DNA from: Bromus sterilis | Lineage: Eukaryota; Streptophyta; Magnoliopsida; Poales; Poaceae | Direction: 5' to 3' | Assembly: GCA_950022295.1 (NCBI GenBank) | Contig: OX465600.1 | Span: 307,530,031-307,594,030, forward strand | Length of the DNA: 64,000 bases | Shown here: positions 1 through 11,500 of the stretch, piece after piece | How the letters are laid out: every line of letters begins with the position of its first letter | How positions within the stretch are numbered: position 1 is the first letter of the stretch | Translations under genes and position numbers: made by a program | Notes under the pieces: model-generated | What the model saw: the letters and a program-made list of their open reading frames with translations, nothing else | What the model was told of the DNA's origin: nothing | Database searches by the model: none

Positions 1-527
1 GGAAGGTGGTTCCGGAACAACTTCCGTTGCCATGTCTTCCACTTGGAGTGATTGGTCAATCATCTCATCGAGGTCTATTTTCCTCCCATTCAATTCTTTC
101 GAGAGAAACTCTTCCTCAAGAAAGCGTCCAGTCTTGGCGAAAAACATTTTGCCCTTAGTCTGGTTGTAGAAGGTATATCTAACAATTTCCTTTGAATATC
201 CTACAAAGACGCATTTCTCCGCCTTAGATTCGAGTTTGTCAGGCTGAAGTTTCCTAACGTAAGCCTCACAACCCCAAATTTTCAGGTAAGACAACATTTG
301 TTTCTTGCCAACCATTCTTCAAACGGTGTTGTCTTCACGGATTTGGACGGTACCCTATTAAGAACATAAGCGGCAGTTTCTAATGCATACCCCCAGAATG
401 ATGTAGGTAAGTCGGTATGAGGCATCATTGACCGCACACTATCCAATACTGTACGATTACGTTGCTCGGACACACTGTTACGTTGATGTGTTCCAGCTGG
501 CGTAAGTTGTGGTATAATGCCACCGTT
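1..527 (-). mobile_element. Ty1/copia pol remnant (integrase C-terminal part to RT linker)
   Basis: On the minus strand, 473-282 is open and reads as the end of a copia integrase core (SERRNRT-like segment, then FWGYALETAAYVLNRVPSK). A one-base frameshift near 285 leads into the typical KIWGCEAYVRKL and CVFVGYSKE segments of the linker before reverse transcriptase, running off the window start. Upstream, to about 527, the frame still resembles the integrase region before this (GGIIPQLTPAGT). The element is decayed: there is a stop after CCLT and changed residues such as HQRNS. This is family recognition only; no LTR is visible. Confidence 0.75.
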
Positions 528-539
528 ATGTGGGACTTG

Positions 540-1395
540 CCACAGCGTGACTTCACTCCCGACGGTTCCATGCGCGATGCATGATGAAATTTAAGCCACT
601 GACGGACGCGTTAGGACCATATTTGCTGAGACCGGCGACATTGATCCTGTAAGACCTGCAGCGGCATGGACCTTGCTTGACACCGGTTGTATCCAAGTTC
701 GTGTCGAGGGACGCGGACTTGATTGGGATACAGAGTTATTTTCCGCTAGTGCAATTCACCAAGGCTCGACCAGTCGAGTACCTTGGGCCCTTTTAGCTTA
801 GCATCCCTCGAAAAAATTATCTCTTATGGCTAACAGCCGAGGACTCGCAACAAAGCGACACACACAACTCAACGGATTACAGGCTTGAGTCCCTGCGCGA
901 CTCTTTTAGTCCCCCAGGCACTCGGGGGCTACTAACGAGGGGGTGTCCCCACGACTCCTGTGGATGAGGGTACTTGGTGCGTGTCAAGGAAAAAGGCCCA
1001 CCGGAGGTTTCGAGCAGCCCACGACTGGCCCACTCGAAGCACCGACGTGGGAGTTCTTGGCGTTATGGAAACCATGACTTGGCGTCCAAGACTAAAGCTA
1101 GATTAGGCAACTGTTGTTGTAAACCTAAATGGACTCCTTGCAACCCAGCCTAGTATATAAAGGCTCGGAGAGGGGACGTCTAGGGCATCCAATTTCATAG
1201 AAACACCTCCGGTCTCGAGCGATCTCGCCTCGACCGCCACTGTAATCACCTCCATCATAATACAAAAGAGCAGGAAGTAGGGGTTTCATCGATCGAGGGC
1301 CCTGAACCTGGGTAAATCCTTGTCTCCTGTTAGTCGACGAGTATCGCCAACCTGCACCTCCTCTCTACGATCTAAACCCGAGGTACCTTACCATG
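540..1395 (+). mobile_element. Gypsy-type LTR remnant with TATA box
   Basis: This non-coding stretch has the look of a Triticeae gypsy LTR: a CCCCCAGGCACTCGGGGGCT palindromic segment near 914, a TATATAAAGG box at 1154-1163, then a transcript-leader-like segment with a run resembling the U5 phrase CCTGAACCTGGGTAAATCC at about 1301. The termini and target duplication are not clear. Placement on the + strand follows from the order of TATA box and U5-like part. The family is not assigned. Confidence 0.5.
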
Positions 1396-2410
1396 GGATT
1401 TGCCGAGGCCGATCCTCGTCACACGCCCTCTTTGCTTACACCACCATGGTGATTCCATGTTGATTCCCAGAGTGCTCGTGGTCGGATGTCACCTCGGCCT
1501 ACCCCAAGAATGCTCACAATCATCTTGCCTCCCCATGGAAGCGATTTGGGGCCATCGTAGTGAGGTGATCGTTGCGGTGGAGCGTGAATGGTTGCACCGA
1601 GAGGTATCTCGACATTGGACGCACTGTGAGGTGTCGTGGGAGCCCACGGGAGATGACTGGAGTCAGCGGCCTCCACAAATCCGCTAACTCTCGAGCCCTG
1701 AAGCCTATGCGTTGGTCCTCTTCTAGTGGCATCATGGGGCATAGAAGGAGCAAATACATAGAGTGAAGTGCCAACGCAAAGTTGGCTCGCTAAAGAATAT
1801 GTGTTGACGCTCCGGCCACTGGCTTCCCTCGGAGACATCGTGGTTGGTCAGTTGTCTTTGACTGTACGTTGCATTCTCGCCACACAGGCTCTACAACTCC
1901 AAGGGCCTTATGCCCATGGGCGGAGATTGTTGTAGGATCAATGGTTGTCGCTCAAGTGTTTCGTCCGCCACCAAGGTTGCTGGAGATGGATGGAGCCTTA
2001 ACACCTACCTGTCGCGCTAGTTGTTGACATGTGGTCATCAATATTGGAGCTACGATGGCTACAACTAGGGGATAAAATGTTCCAATCATTGCAGCAAGAC
2101 ATGAGGTAATTTACCCAAGTTCTGGCTACCGATGCGGTGTAATACACTATTTCTGCTATGTGTTCTTATATATTTTGTTCTGCTTACAAAGTGGTATCCT
2201 TTTATATCCACTAGCCAGAGTTGACCTTCTCCCCCTCCCTCATAGAGGGAGAGGTAGATGACCCTTACATCATGTGTGACAAGAGGAATAGTGATAGTTG
2301 GTAACATCTTCCGAAAATGTCACCATGTACCACGAATGCACATCGCCAGTCGTCAGCAGACAAGGCATGTCATAGAGGTTTTGTACCCTACGCGTGAACA
2401 CTACCATCAT
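1396..2410. other. Intergenic, no recognised feature
   Basis: Several short ORFs overlap on both strands between 1400 and 1840, but none has codon structure or motifs that I recognise, and they shadow each other. This is probably retroelement-derived filler between the LTR remnant and the RNase H fragment. Confidence 0.4.
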
Positions 2411-2414
2411 CATC

Positions 2415-2690
2415 GAGTTGGACTGCACGAAGGTAGTCGAAGCATTGCAACAAGATGCCAACTCCTTAGGATCAACAACGATGATCTACAAGCAGGGCTC
2501 CATATAACAAAAGTAAGAATATCTTAGCTACCCAATATGTCGATTCACAAAGCATTGTTTGGTACGTGGATCCATCGGAGTTTTTAGTTCATGTTTTGAC
2601 GAATTATATATCTTGGGAAACCATTGGGAGCGAATGCCAGATTTTCTAATGCCTCGGGCGAACTGCCTTGACGCCATTCGTTTTGTTGCA
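2415..2690 (+). pseudogene. Decayed plant RNase H-like (RVT_3) fragment
   Basis: In one frame near 2418 the sequence reads IIELDCTKVVEALQQ, matching the ELD..xxVVxAL motif of plant non-LTR-retrotransposon RNase H domains. About 150 bases on, in another frame, WERMPDFLMP resembles the WxxxPPDFL tail that closes such domains. The middle is frameshifted. It is most likely a LINE remnant; a fragment of a host RNase H-like gene is also possible. Confidence 0.45.
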
Positions 2691-3614
2691 AGGATCTCTG
2701 AGCAAAGAAGATTAATTTGCATGTCCGATTTTTGTTTCACTTGCTATAGGATAAAACGGGCGCGAACGCATTTCAACGAGAAACACGCATTAAATGCATT
2801 GGTAACAGCCTTTGCCCTCCAGCTAAGAGATGGGGTTTCAAATCTTAGGTTATCTTTTTTTCTTTCTTTTGTCAAAGATGGCAATGTATGCAAAAAAATC
2901 CCTAAAATATTTGTTTTAAATACTTGGATTTTTTTTATTAGTGGTTGCATTGGGGTCCTTTGTCAGGAAGAGGATGTCATTTTTATTATTTAATAGGATG
3001 ATATTTTTTTTTACCAAAAAAAACATATTTGGACCATGTTAATTTTGTTGGATTATTTAGATATTTCTTTGAAAATAGTTTTCATCTTTGTTAATGAAAA
3101 TTGTTATAAAAATATACCTGCAATTTGGGCCTAGCTTGTATTTCTCCTACGTGCTTCATAATGGGCCAGCTGAATCATGCCCGCTCAAAAAATAAAGCTG
3201 AATCATTTGCGTTTCCCTCAACAACAACAAAACTGAAGTTTTCAAAAAAATGAAAAACTGAAGTTTTCAAAAAAAGAAAACTGAATCGTTTGCTCCTTTT
3301 CACGTCCAGAGCTAAAGGATCTAAAAAAAACATCGTTTAATGGGACCATATCAAATCAGTTCAAACATTTCCGTTCCTGAAAGGTTTAATGTTCAAAGAA
3401 TCAATCGATCAGCTGCCAGCTGAATCACTAATCACCTTTTAGCAGGGCCTTAAAATCACCGTCTTGACGCATATTGCTGATCTTTCGCTAATCAAATCTT
3501 TATTTACCTCCCCGCAAATGGAAAAAATCGCCATTTACCTATGAGCATATACTGCAGGCAAATCAGCAATTCCTATCAAATCCTTACTGACCATATTTGT
3601 CATCCATTGCCTGC

Positions 3615-3623
3615 TATATATTT
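3615..3623 (+). promoter_or_regulatory. TATA box of aspartic protease copy 1
   Basis: TATATATTT lies 58 bases before the ATG at 3681. The identical box and its context (CCATTGCCTGC before it) occur at the same place in the intact inverted copy (20027-20035), so it belongs to the ancestral promoter. Homology of the two upstream regions continues back to about 2965. Confidence 0.6.
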
Positions 3624-3680
3624 GTCGTTCAATATTAGCAGGTACCAAGCCATCCGTGAAGCTTAGGGCACAGTTAATCA

Positions 3681-4662
3681 ATGGCGGCTCCGATGTGTCG
3701 CTCCCTTTTGCTCCTCGCCGTCGTCCAGACGGCGCTGCTGTGCGGGTGCACGGCGTACGCCGGCGGCGGCGACGGGTTTAGCGTGGAGTTCATCCACCGG
3801 GACTCTCCCAAGTCGCCGTTCCACGACCCGTCGCTCACCCCGCAAGCCCGGCTTCTTGCCGCCGTGAAGCGCTCGTCCGCCGTGCGGCGCTCGTACAACG
3901 AAGGCTCTCCTGGCGGCGCGGTGTCGGAGGTCCTTTCACTGGCGTCCTACCTCGAGTATGGCATCGCTCGGCCTCGTCGGCCTCGGCGACGGCAAGTCCT
4001 CCCTCATAAACCAGATCGGCGCCACGACATCGCTCGGCCGTAGGTTCTCCTACTGCATGGCATCATTCTTCTCCAACGTCTCCTCCGCGCTCAACTTCGG
4101 CAACCGCGCCGCCGTGGCGGAGCCGGACGCGGTGACGGCGCCCATGGTCCCCTCCGCCGTAGAGGCTTACTACACCTTGGAGATCGTGGCCCTCAGGATC
4201 GGGAAGACCATCATCTTCAAGCGCGAGAAGCGGTACCCCGTGGTCGTTGACACAGGGACGGTGCTGACGTACCTGGACAAGGAGCTGCTGGACCCGATCG
4301 TGGAGGCGCTCGCCGGGAGCATCAACCTCCCGGACAAGCGGGTGGCGAACCCCGGCGAGCAGTTCCCGCTGTGCTACGACGTGCCCGCTGCCGAGCTGGA
4401 GAAGGTTTTCCCGGAAGTTACCTTGGAGCTCGGCGCGGGCGCCTTGGTAAAGCTCAAGGCGGAGAACGTGTTCGTCGAGTTTAAGCGGGGGACCTCGTGC
4501 TTGACCATGTCGCCGGTGACGCCTCAGCGGCCGGTGGCGACGATCGGGAGCATCGCGCAGCAGAACATGCACGTCGGCTACGACCTCGACAAGCGCACCG
4601 TCACCTTCGCCTCCGCCGACTGCGCCAGATCCTCCCCATATGCTCCCCCCGCTTCTGTGTAG
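3681..4662 (+). pseudogene. CDR1/nepenthesin-like aspartic protease, internally deleted copy
   Basis: The 5' part (3681 to about 3955) encodes a signal peptide and the propeptide motif EFIHRDSPKSPFHDPSL typical of CDR1-type plant aspartic proteases. From about 3975 the sequence matches the second half of the intact paralogue at 18588-19949. Roughly 400 bases corresponding to residues 86-226 of that paralogue are missing, removing the first catalytic motif (DTGS), the flap and half the disulfide cysteines. The join is out of frame: the first frame stops at 4043, and the second half is open only from a downstream ATG at 3958. The second active-site motif (VDTGTVLTYL) and the C-terminal NMHVGYDLDKRT survive. 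Length is 982 bases against 1362 in the intact copy. A functional protease is very unlikely; a 234-residue C-terminal product is conceivable but unsupported. Confidence 0.85.
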
Positions 4663-4823
4663 CTAGCTAGCTAAATCTAATGACCATGCATGTAGTGTAC
4701 GGAGTAGTACGTAATCACCACGTCTAGCTAGGCTCTTAACTAGAGAATAGAAAATAAATAAATAATTCAGAGCCCTCATCGTTTCTAAACTGTTGCCTTG
4801 AGGTGTGGTGTCGACTAAGTTGA

Positions 4824-4837
4824 TCGTCGATCCATGT
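4824..4837. repeat. LINE target-site duplication, left copy
   Basis: TCGTCGATCCATGT occurs here and again at 6014-6027, immediately flanking the minus-strand LINE. Fourteen identical bases fit target-primed reverse transcription. Confidence 0.85.
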
Positions 4838-6013
4838 TTTCTTTTTTGAGAAACAACCTACATTACTTTATTGATCAATTAAAAACGAAATACAAAAGTT
4901 ATTGTAGAGGTATAACAGCCACAGGTGACGACTCTGACCCAGACGAGCAGAAAACTTTGCTAAACTATGGGCATCCATGTTGGAGGATCTCCCTTCGTAC
5001 ATAAAATGAAAAGACTCAAAGTTTCTACTTCTCAGATTTATCTCCTTCACAATTCGACTGTGGTGTCCTCTTTTGCCTTCTTTGATATCCACCACCAAAG
5101 GTTTGCACTTCGTCGTGATCACAACTCTTTGAAGCCCAATGTCTTCCGCCAACGCTTGGCCTTCTCTTACCGCTATGGCTTCCAACGTAGTTGGATTGAT
5201 CAAGCCCTTGATAACCAGCGAGGATGAACCCAGGAATCGGCCTTCCCTGTCACGACATACAGCAGATGCCGCACCCGTCATGCCATCCGAGGAAAATCCT
5301 TCGTCCACCTTGATCATGATCTCTTCTCCACCTGTAGGCCTCCAGCTCACTCTTGGTCCTTGTTGTAGCGCAGTTAGAGTCACATTACCTCTCAACGGTC
5401 CATGTCTAGCTCCTCTTCCCATAGAGCTAATCGTCTCGAGTTCACGAATAAAACTTTTAATAAAACTATGAGTCACAAACGGGGGCTGGAAAATATGCTC
5501 ATGGATTGCCTTCCTCCTCGCCGTCCATACTGCCCACAAAGTCACCACCATTAGAATAAACTCAACATGTGATAATGAATCCCGGGCGTTAAATAACCAA
5601 AGTTTCGCATTTGGAACTTTGATTTCCGCCATCTTCTCAACTAGCTCCTCATCCACCAAGGCCCACACACATCTACTCATAGAACACTTATCAACGAATT
5701 ATGCCATTAGTCTTGTACGCCGCACAAGAAGCAGTCATCGCTTGTGCTAATATGAAGACGTTTCCTAAGATCTTCCGAGGGCAACGAGTGTCTGGCAAAC
5801 CGCCAGAGGAATGTTCTGATCTTCGAAGGGACCTTCGTATTCCATAGATTAGTCCAGCTTGATTCTTCGCCCCTGGAGTTTGAAACCGAAGCTTGCCCAG
5901 CCAATGTAATCTCATTCCTCTTCTTCAAACTTGCTAACAATTTATACGCCGTCTTAACAGAAAAAAAATCCCAGATTTCTCGGGCTGCCAGGACCAGTGA
6001 TCCCTTATGTCAG
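4838..6013 (-). mobile_element. 5'-truncated LINE (L1-type), minus strand
   Basis: This 1176-base insertion is bounded by a perfect 14-bp duplication. On the minus strand it starts inside the coding region at 6013 and reads the end of RT domain linker (DHWSWQPEKSGIF), a zf-RVT zinc-binding segment (WTNLWNTKVPSKIRTFLWR, DDCFLCG), and then an RNase H domain, ending in an A-rich tail at 4838-4852. The zf-RVT part is broken by frameshifts around 5700-5950. The 5' truncation is typical of LINE copies. It inserted just downstream of the broken protease gene. Confidence 0.85.
4868..5680 (-). CDS. LINE-encoded RNase H domain (C-terminal ORF part)
   Basis: This is an open frame of 270 residues, part of the LINE ORF2 whose upstream portion is frameshifted. 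The N-terminal third (LWAVWTARRKAIHE) matches the linker seen after zf-RVT in plant LINEs. From about residue 118 the RNase H-type domain begins (IKVDEGFSSD, where autonomous elements usually have a VDGA-like motif; then AASAVCRDREGRFLGSSS, LEAIAVREGQALAEDIGLQRVVI and SSNMDAHSLAKFSA). The first ATG shown is internal, not a real start. It is not a host gene and probably makes no protein. Confidence 0.7.
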   Translation of the reverse strand: MSRCVWALVDEELVEKMAEIKVPNAKLWLFNARDSLSHVEFILMVVTLWAVWTARRKAIHEHIFQPPFVTHSFIKSFIRELETISSMGRGARHGPLRGNVTLTALQQGPRVSWRPTGGEEIMIKVDEGFSSDGMTGAASAVCRDREGRFLGSSSLVIKGLINPTTLEAIAVREGQALAEDIGLQRVVITTKCKPLVVDIKEGKRGHHSRIVKEINLRSRNFESFHFMYEGRSSNMDAHSLAKFSARLGQSRHLWLLYLYNNFCISFLIDQ

Positions 6014-6027
6014 TCGTCGATCCATGT
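6014..6027. repeat. LINE target-site duplication, right copy
   Basis: Second copy of TCGTCGATCCATGT (see 4824-4837). Confidence 0.85.
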
Positions 6028-6158
6028 GGAGCGCAGCCTCGAGACTGACATGTGGTGTTGTATTGTACGATTTTTGGCCTATTTTCCTTATAAATGGGCC
6101 AACTCTCTTCTCCTGTATCAATATAAGGCAAAACTTTCGCCTCCTTTCAAAAAAAAAG
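6028..6158 (+). mobile_element. Possible LINE 3' tail with poly(A)
   Basis: The stretch ends in GCCTCCTTTCAAAAAAAAA (to 6158) preceded by TATCAATATAAGGCAAAAC, which resembles the 3' ends of plant LINE copies in the + orientation. No coding part is present and no duplication was found, so this is an inference from the tail only. Confidence 0.35.
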
Positions 6159-6659
6159 CAATGGATCTGACCAAGAGCACATGTTTGGTCGTTTCCTCAA
6201 GACGGTGAGAAGGCTGGGTCCGGCTGCGCTCGAGCTTAAAGAAGGCGACTGTAACATCCTGCATTCTGCCCCGGCATTGGTACTCTACGTGACTGTTTGT
6301 TTCCGGCCGGCGCTCTCGGACGGACGCAACGCAACGCACGCACGGCCTGACTTTTTTTCCCTCTCACTTCCTTCCTTATTTCTTCCACATTCGACTTTTT
6401 TTTCCTTCTTTCCTTTGGACCTGATGATTCACTTCACGCGGGGGTGGCTAGGTCTCAGTCGATTGAGATTTAACTAAGTATCAAGCATGTCACATAAAAT
6501 GCAACAGAGATAGAAAAAAATTAAAAATAAAACTATGCATCGATCTCAACGTAAAATCTTACGGATATAGCATTGACTGAAGACTTAGCAAGGCCAACGC
6601 TAGGCATCAGGCTACTGATACTTTCTATCCATCAGACTAGTCATGAGCCCTACAATTGA
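6159..6659. other. Intergenic, no gene
   Basis: A T-rich and pyrimidine-rich stretch. Around 6452 it contains CTCAGTCGATTGAGATTTA, which is close to TIR-like segments at 18458 and 18530, so a MITE end is possible. No supported ORF. Confidence 0.35.
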
Positions 6660-6668
6660 TTTAATCTA
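6660..6668. repeat. MULE target-site duplication, left
   Basis: TTTAATCTA, identical to 15548-15556. Confidence 0.75.
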
Positions 6669-7670
6669 GGGTCTGTCTAAAGCTCATGTACATGTGACAT
6701 AACTATGTCACATGTACATCAAAATTAGTTAATTGTTTGTCCAGTTTTTTGTTTGTTTGTCTCACAGAAAAGAAAACCCGTCAAGAAGCCCAAAGAGCTA
6801 CGAGTCGCCCAGTTTATTACGCGTGTTATTAATATGGGCCGGCCCAAGTGTACGGGAGAAGACAGCCTAGTATTTTGTTTATTTCACGTAATTTTTTTGT
6901 TTTATTGTTGAACTTTAAAATAATCTAAATAAATATGTTAAAAATAATTTACATAAAATATTTTTAAATGTTAACAAAACATTTTAAAAATATTAAATAT
7001 TTATGGAAAAAATGTTTCTCATGTATACGAAAAATACATTAGTAAACAATTCATTATGCTATTTAATGAATGTTAATCATGCATGTGAAAAAATATTAAA
7101 TGTGCGTGGATTTTGTTAATAAAAAATTTGTTGATGATGTATTTCAAAATGCTAATCATGTATTCAAAATTGCTAAACAATATATGAAGAAATATTGATC
7201 ATTTTTTTAAAAAAGTATATAGAAAAATTATGCAATCTATATGAAAAAAATGTTGATCATGTATTAAAAACATGTTGATCAAGCATTTAAAAAACTTTAT
7301 TCATATATTTAAAAATACAAAAATATATGAAAAATTGTTGATCATATATTTAGAAAATTTTAAATGTGTATGAAAAAATATTTAATGTGTATACAAACTA
7401 TACAAACAAAAATGAAAAAAATGAAAAATAGAACACAAAAAATAATATAAAGAACGAAAAATAAAAAATTGAAAACATTATGAAGAAAAAGGAAACTAAA
7501 AACAAACTCAGAGGAAACAAATAAGTCGAAAAATTATCCAATTTGTATTAAAAATGTTGGTCAAAAAATATTGATCTTGTGTTTAAAAAAAATTAAACAT
7601 GCATGAAAAAAATTAAATATCTATACAAAAATATACAGACAAATATGAAAAAAGTGAAAAAATATTCGGA

Positions 7671-8542
7671 CCCAGTTGAAACTCGTTGGTGGACTTGCAA
7701 CTGAGAAAAAAAATAGTCGAACTCAGTTGCGACTCGTTGGTGGACATGCAACTAAAAAAAGTCAAACCCAGTTGTGACACGTTGATGGACTTGCAATTGA
7801 GAAAAAAAAATCAAACTCAGTTGCGACTCATTGGTGAACTTGCAACTCAGAAAAAAAATTGGACCCAGTTGCGACTCGTTGGTGGATATGTAACTGAAAA
7901 AAAAAGTCAAATATAGTTCCGACTCGTTGATGGACTTGCAATTGAGAAAAAATGCAAACCTAGTGGCGACTCAGTAGTAAACTTGCAACTAATTAAAAAA
8001 AGTTGGACCCAGTTGCGACTCACTGGTGAACATGAAACTAAAAAAACGCTGGGGACTTGCAATTGAGAAACAAATAGTTGAACCCAGTTGCGATTCGTTG
8101 GTGGACATGGAATTTGAAAAAAAAAAGTCGAACCCAGTTGCGACTCGTTGATGGACTTGCAACTGAGAAAAAAAAATCAAACCCAGTTGCGACTCATTGG
8201 TGAACTTGCAACTGAGAAAAAAAAAGTTAGACCCAGTTGCGACTCACTAGTGAACATGCAACTGAAAAAAAGACAGACTCAGTTGCGACTCGTTGGGGAC
8301 TTGCAATTGAGAAACAAATAGTTGAACCCAGTTGTGACCCGTTGGTGGACTTGCAACTGAGAAAAAATAGTCAACCCAGTTGTGACTTGTATGTGGACAT
8401 GCAATTAAAAATAATGTCGAACCCAATTGTGACTCGTTGATAGACTTGCAACTGAGAAAAAAAATTCAAACCCAGTTGCGACTCATTGGTGAACTTGTGA
8501 CTGAGAAAAAAAAGTCAAACCCACTTGTGACTCGTTGGTGCA
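7671..8542. repeat. 48-bp hairpin-unit tandem array, left part
   Basis: About 19 diverged units of 45-50 bases follow each other. The unit core is CAGTTGCGACTCGTTGGTGG followed by ACTTGCAACTGAG and an A-rich spacer. Its ends CAGTTGC and GCAACTG are inverted repeats, so each unit can fold into a 7-bp stem with a loop of about 17 bases. Variants are not random: a triplet (GGTGGACATG, GATGGACTTG, CATTGGTGAACTTG types) recurs at about 7722, 8083 and 8375, suggesting a higher-order repeat. The array stops mid-unit at 8542 where the gypsy LTR begins. It has no coding role that I can see. Confidence 0.9.
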
Positions 8543-11500
8543 TGTAACACCCTCAGTTGTTGTAACAGTAATCATCATCATTGTTGACCATCACTGTTTG
8601 TTAATCACTGTTATCCCCTGTCCCTAATCAAACTTTGCTTCAGCTCTTTTCAAACCATGCTGGTTGGTAATCAAAACCCTAATCCCAATGCATCTCCCTC
8701 ATCAAGAAACTATACCCTAGTTGAAACTACTTTGAATGAAAAATAAAACAAAAGTGCTCAATTAAAGTTGTTCCAAAAATCATGGAACTATTTTTGTAAA
8801 CTGCCTAAAATCATTATAATCATGTTGGACCAACTTTGGTAATTTTTGGAGTTGCAGAAAATTCCAAACAATTCAAACAGTAGGTTAAAACCCTTACTTT
8901 GGGCATTTAAAAATTAAAAGAAATATCTAATGATTTTATTTTGCTGCAAAAACTTTTGTGGCACCTTAGTAATATGTAACCCTAATTTACAAACACTAAT
9001 AACCTTTTAAACAAATGCTAGGGTTAATAAATCAATTACAGAAAGAAATAGAATAAACAGCAACACAAAACAAATGGAAAAATCCTTAAAGCTCGCCTGG
9101 GGCGAGGCCCACCTCAGCCCAGCCCACCTCCCCTTTGTCTTCTTCCTCCCCCACCTGCTCCCACCTGCCCCGTACGGGTGCCGCCGTCGCCACGACGCTG
9201 CCAGCCCGGCCCCGCCCTCCACGTGCTCCCTTCCGCCGCGGACGCGATAAGCACGCCACCGGCCACCTCCTAGACATCCTCCCCCTCCCTTTCCCCTCCT
9301 CCTCTTCTCTCACGCTTCGGGGAAAATTTTCCCGAGCGCCGCCGACGCCATTGTCGTGGCCAGACGTGGCCAACGGGCACGGTCCGCCCCGACGTGGTGT
9401 CCAGCGGCTGCGCCGTCGTCGTCTTCGTCGACTACATCATCCAATCGAGCCCGGGGAGCACCGCAGGCTTCGCCCGCGTCTTCTTCCCCCACCCCGGCCG
9501 CTGCAACCTCGAAGTCGATTCCGGCCGCCTCAGCCCCTCCCTGAGCCCGCTGCCAACCCCGACGCGTTCGTGGTGAGCAGCTCTGTCATCGCCAACTGTC
9601 CGTAGTTGCTCGAGAAGCCCGTAGCCTTTTTCCCCAAACTCGCTTGCTCCGGCCGCCGTGGCACGTTGTCGTAGTCGTCGATTTGGTTCGTCCCAGCCCG
9701 CGCCAAGTGCACTAGTAGGATCCCCGTGGTGCGTGTGTTCGTTTTGGACCGGTAAATAGCTCGATTTCGTCTCGTATGAGCATGCGCCATTGGAGCCCGA
9801 CGCCCTTCGCCGCCATTGTGGAAGCTGCACTCACCTCCGTGCGTCCCAACCCGCGAGACCACTCCAGATCGATGCGGCTTCGAGTCCTTCGTCGACTGCC
9901 ACCAGCGGCGCCTCAAACGGCGCTCGGAATCGCGAGCTAGCTCGAACTCGCCGTCGGCGAGCCTCCGGTGAGGCTGCCAGGTGGGGCCCCGGTGCCAGTT
10001 AGTTAATTAGGGCTTAACCCAGACCCCTAAGCCACTGACAGTAGACCCCCCCGGCTAATTACTCTGTTAGTTTAACTGAGAAGATTAACAGAATAATAAA
10101 CCCTCTCAGACACTGACCTGTGGGCCCCTGGCCATTTAACTTAATTAAACAAGTTTAGTTAGCACTGGAGTCACTGACTGCTGGGCCCTAGCTGTAAGTC
10201 ATTTTGGAATAAATAAAATTATAAAAACTAGTCACTGACATGTGGGTCCAGAGGCTTTTCTGATTTAATTAAATGTTTTATAAATAACAGAGGCTGACAT
10301 GTGGGTCCCACATGTCAGTACTGTTCTGGATAATGTTGTGGATAATGTTTTGGATAATGTTTAATAAATATTAAAAGAAATCCAGAAAATCATTTAAATT
10401 GATTTAAACTGTGTAATTCAATAACTTTTAAACCGTAACTCGGATTCAAAAACTTTATACATGAAAGTTGATCAGAAAAATATAACGAATACAAATACGC
10501 TATCTGTAGGTCTACCACACCCCTCTAACACAACGAACATCGAACATTCCCCCTTCGGACCGACTGTCCGATAAATTGTCCGGTACTGTTAGAGTGCCCG
10601 GATGAATTTATTCCGAACACGAATGTTTCTCGGAATAGATCAACTAGCACGGATACACCCCCCTTATGTTGTTCCGGTAACCACGACACCTCCGGCTTGA
10701 TCCTTCCCCTCCGGACACCCTGTCCGGTAATCATTCGGAGCCGGTAGTTCATCCTCAGATGAATTTCCGTTCCGAGCAACGTGCATTGCACTGCGTTAGA
10801 ATACCGTTAACATTTCATCTATCATGTCACGCATCTGTTTGTATATGCTTGTTGTGTATTTACTGTTTCTTCCCCCCTTAATCTCCGGTAGACCCCGTTG
10901 CTGCCGTCGACTACACCGCTGCTGAGTACGACTACGTCGTCGACGACCCTACTACTACCGTCGAGCTTGCAGGCAAGCAGAGCCATTCTCTTCCCCAGAT
11001 ATCGTCTATCTTTCCGTACATTTCTTGCACTAGGCATTGTTACTGCTGCTGCTACGATTACAATCTTATTCAACTGCATAGCCTGATTTTTGTCGCCCCT
11101 TGATGTGCCTTCCTTTATCCTATGCTGCCTATTATTATTGTTATGCATTATTCAGCAGTGAACCCTGCGCATTGTTAGCTAGGATTAGATAGAGGGCCGG
11201 GATCACTCAGGGGAGTGAACGCGGATACAAATATTATAACTGCATAGGTACGGTACAATGCAGACACCGCCAAAGGCCCCTATCTGGGTTATGCCTAGTC
11301 ACCTCAAGTGTGAGCTATCAAGGAGTAATCCTTGTACTCCACTCGAGGCTGACTTTGTCTTACCGCCATAGGGTCCTGTAAACGGTTGTCCTTCAGGTAA
11401 GAAGTCGGGCGACCCAACGGTGCCCGCGAGAGGTATTGCGACGGGACCACAGGGAGGGTACGACCAGTGTACCGGTGTGCTTGGCCCCTGATCGTTGGCC

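Noticed and set aside
7686..8440. Short ORFs in the tandem array (76 and 67 residues)
   Set aside because: They are translations of the repeat unit and shift frame from unit to unit.
7671..8542. CRISPR-like regular array
   Set aside because: Units are contiguous and diverged, spacers are only A-rich tails, the DNA is plant nuclear; it is a minisatellite-type array inside a transposon.
9135..9605. Pro/Arg-rich ORFs in the GC-rich part of the gypsy LTR
   Set aside because: Several overlapping frames on both strands, no homology recognised; they come from base composition of the LTR.
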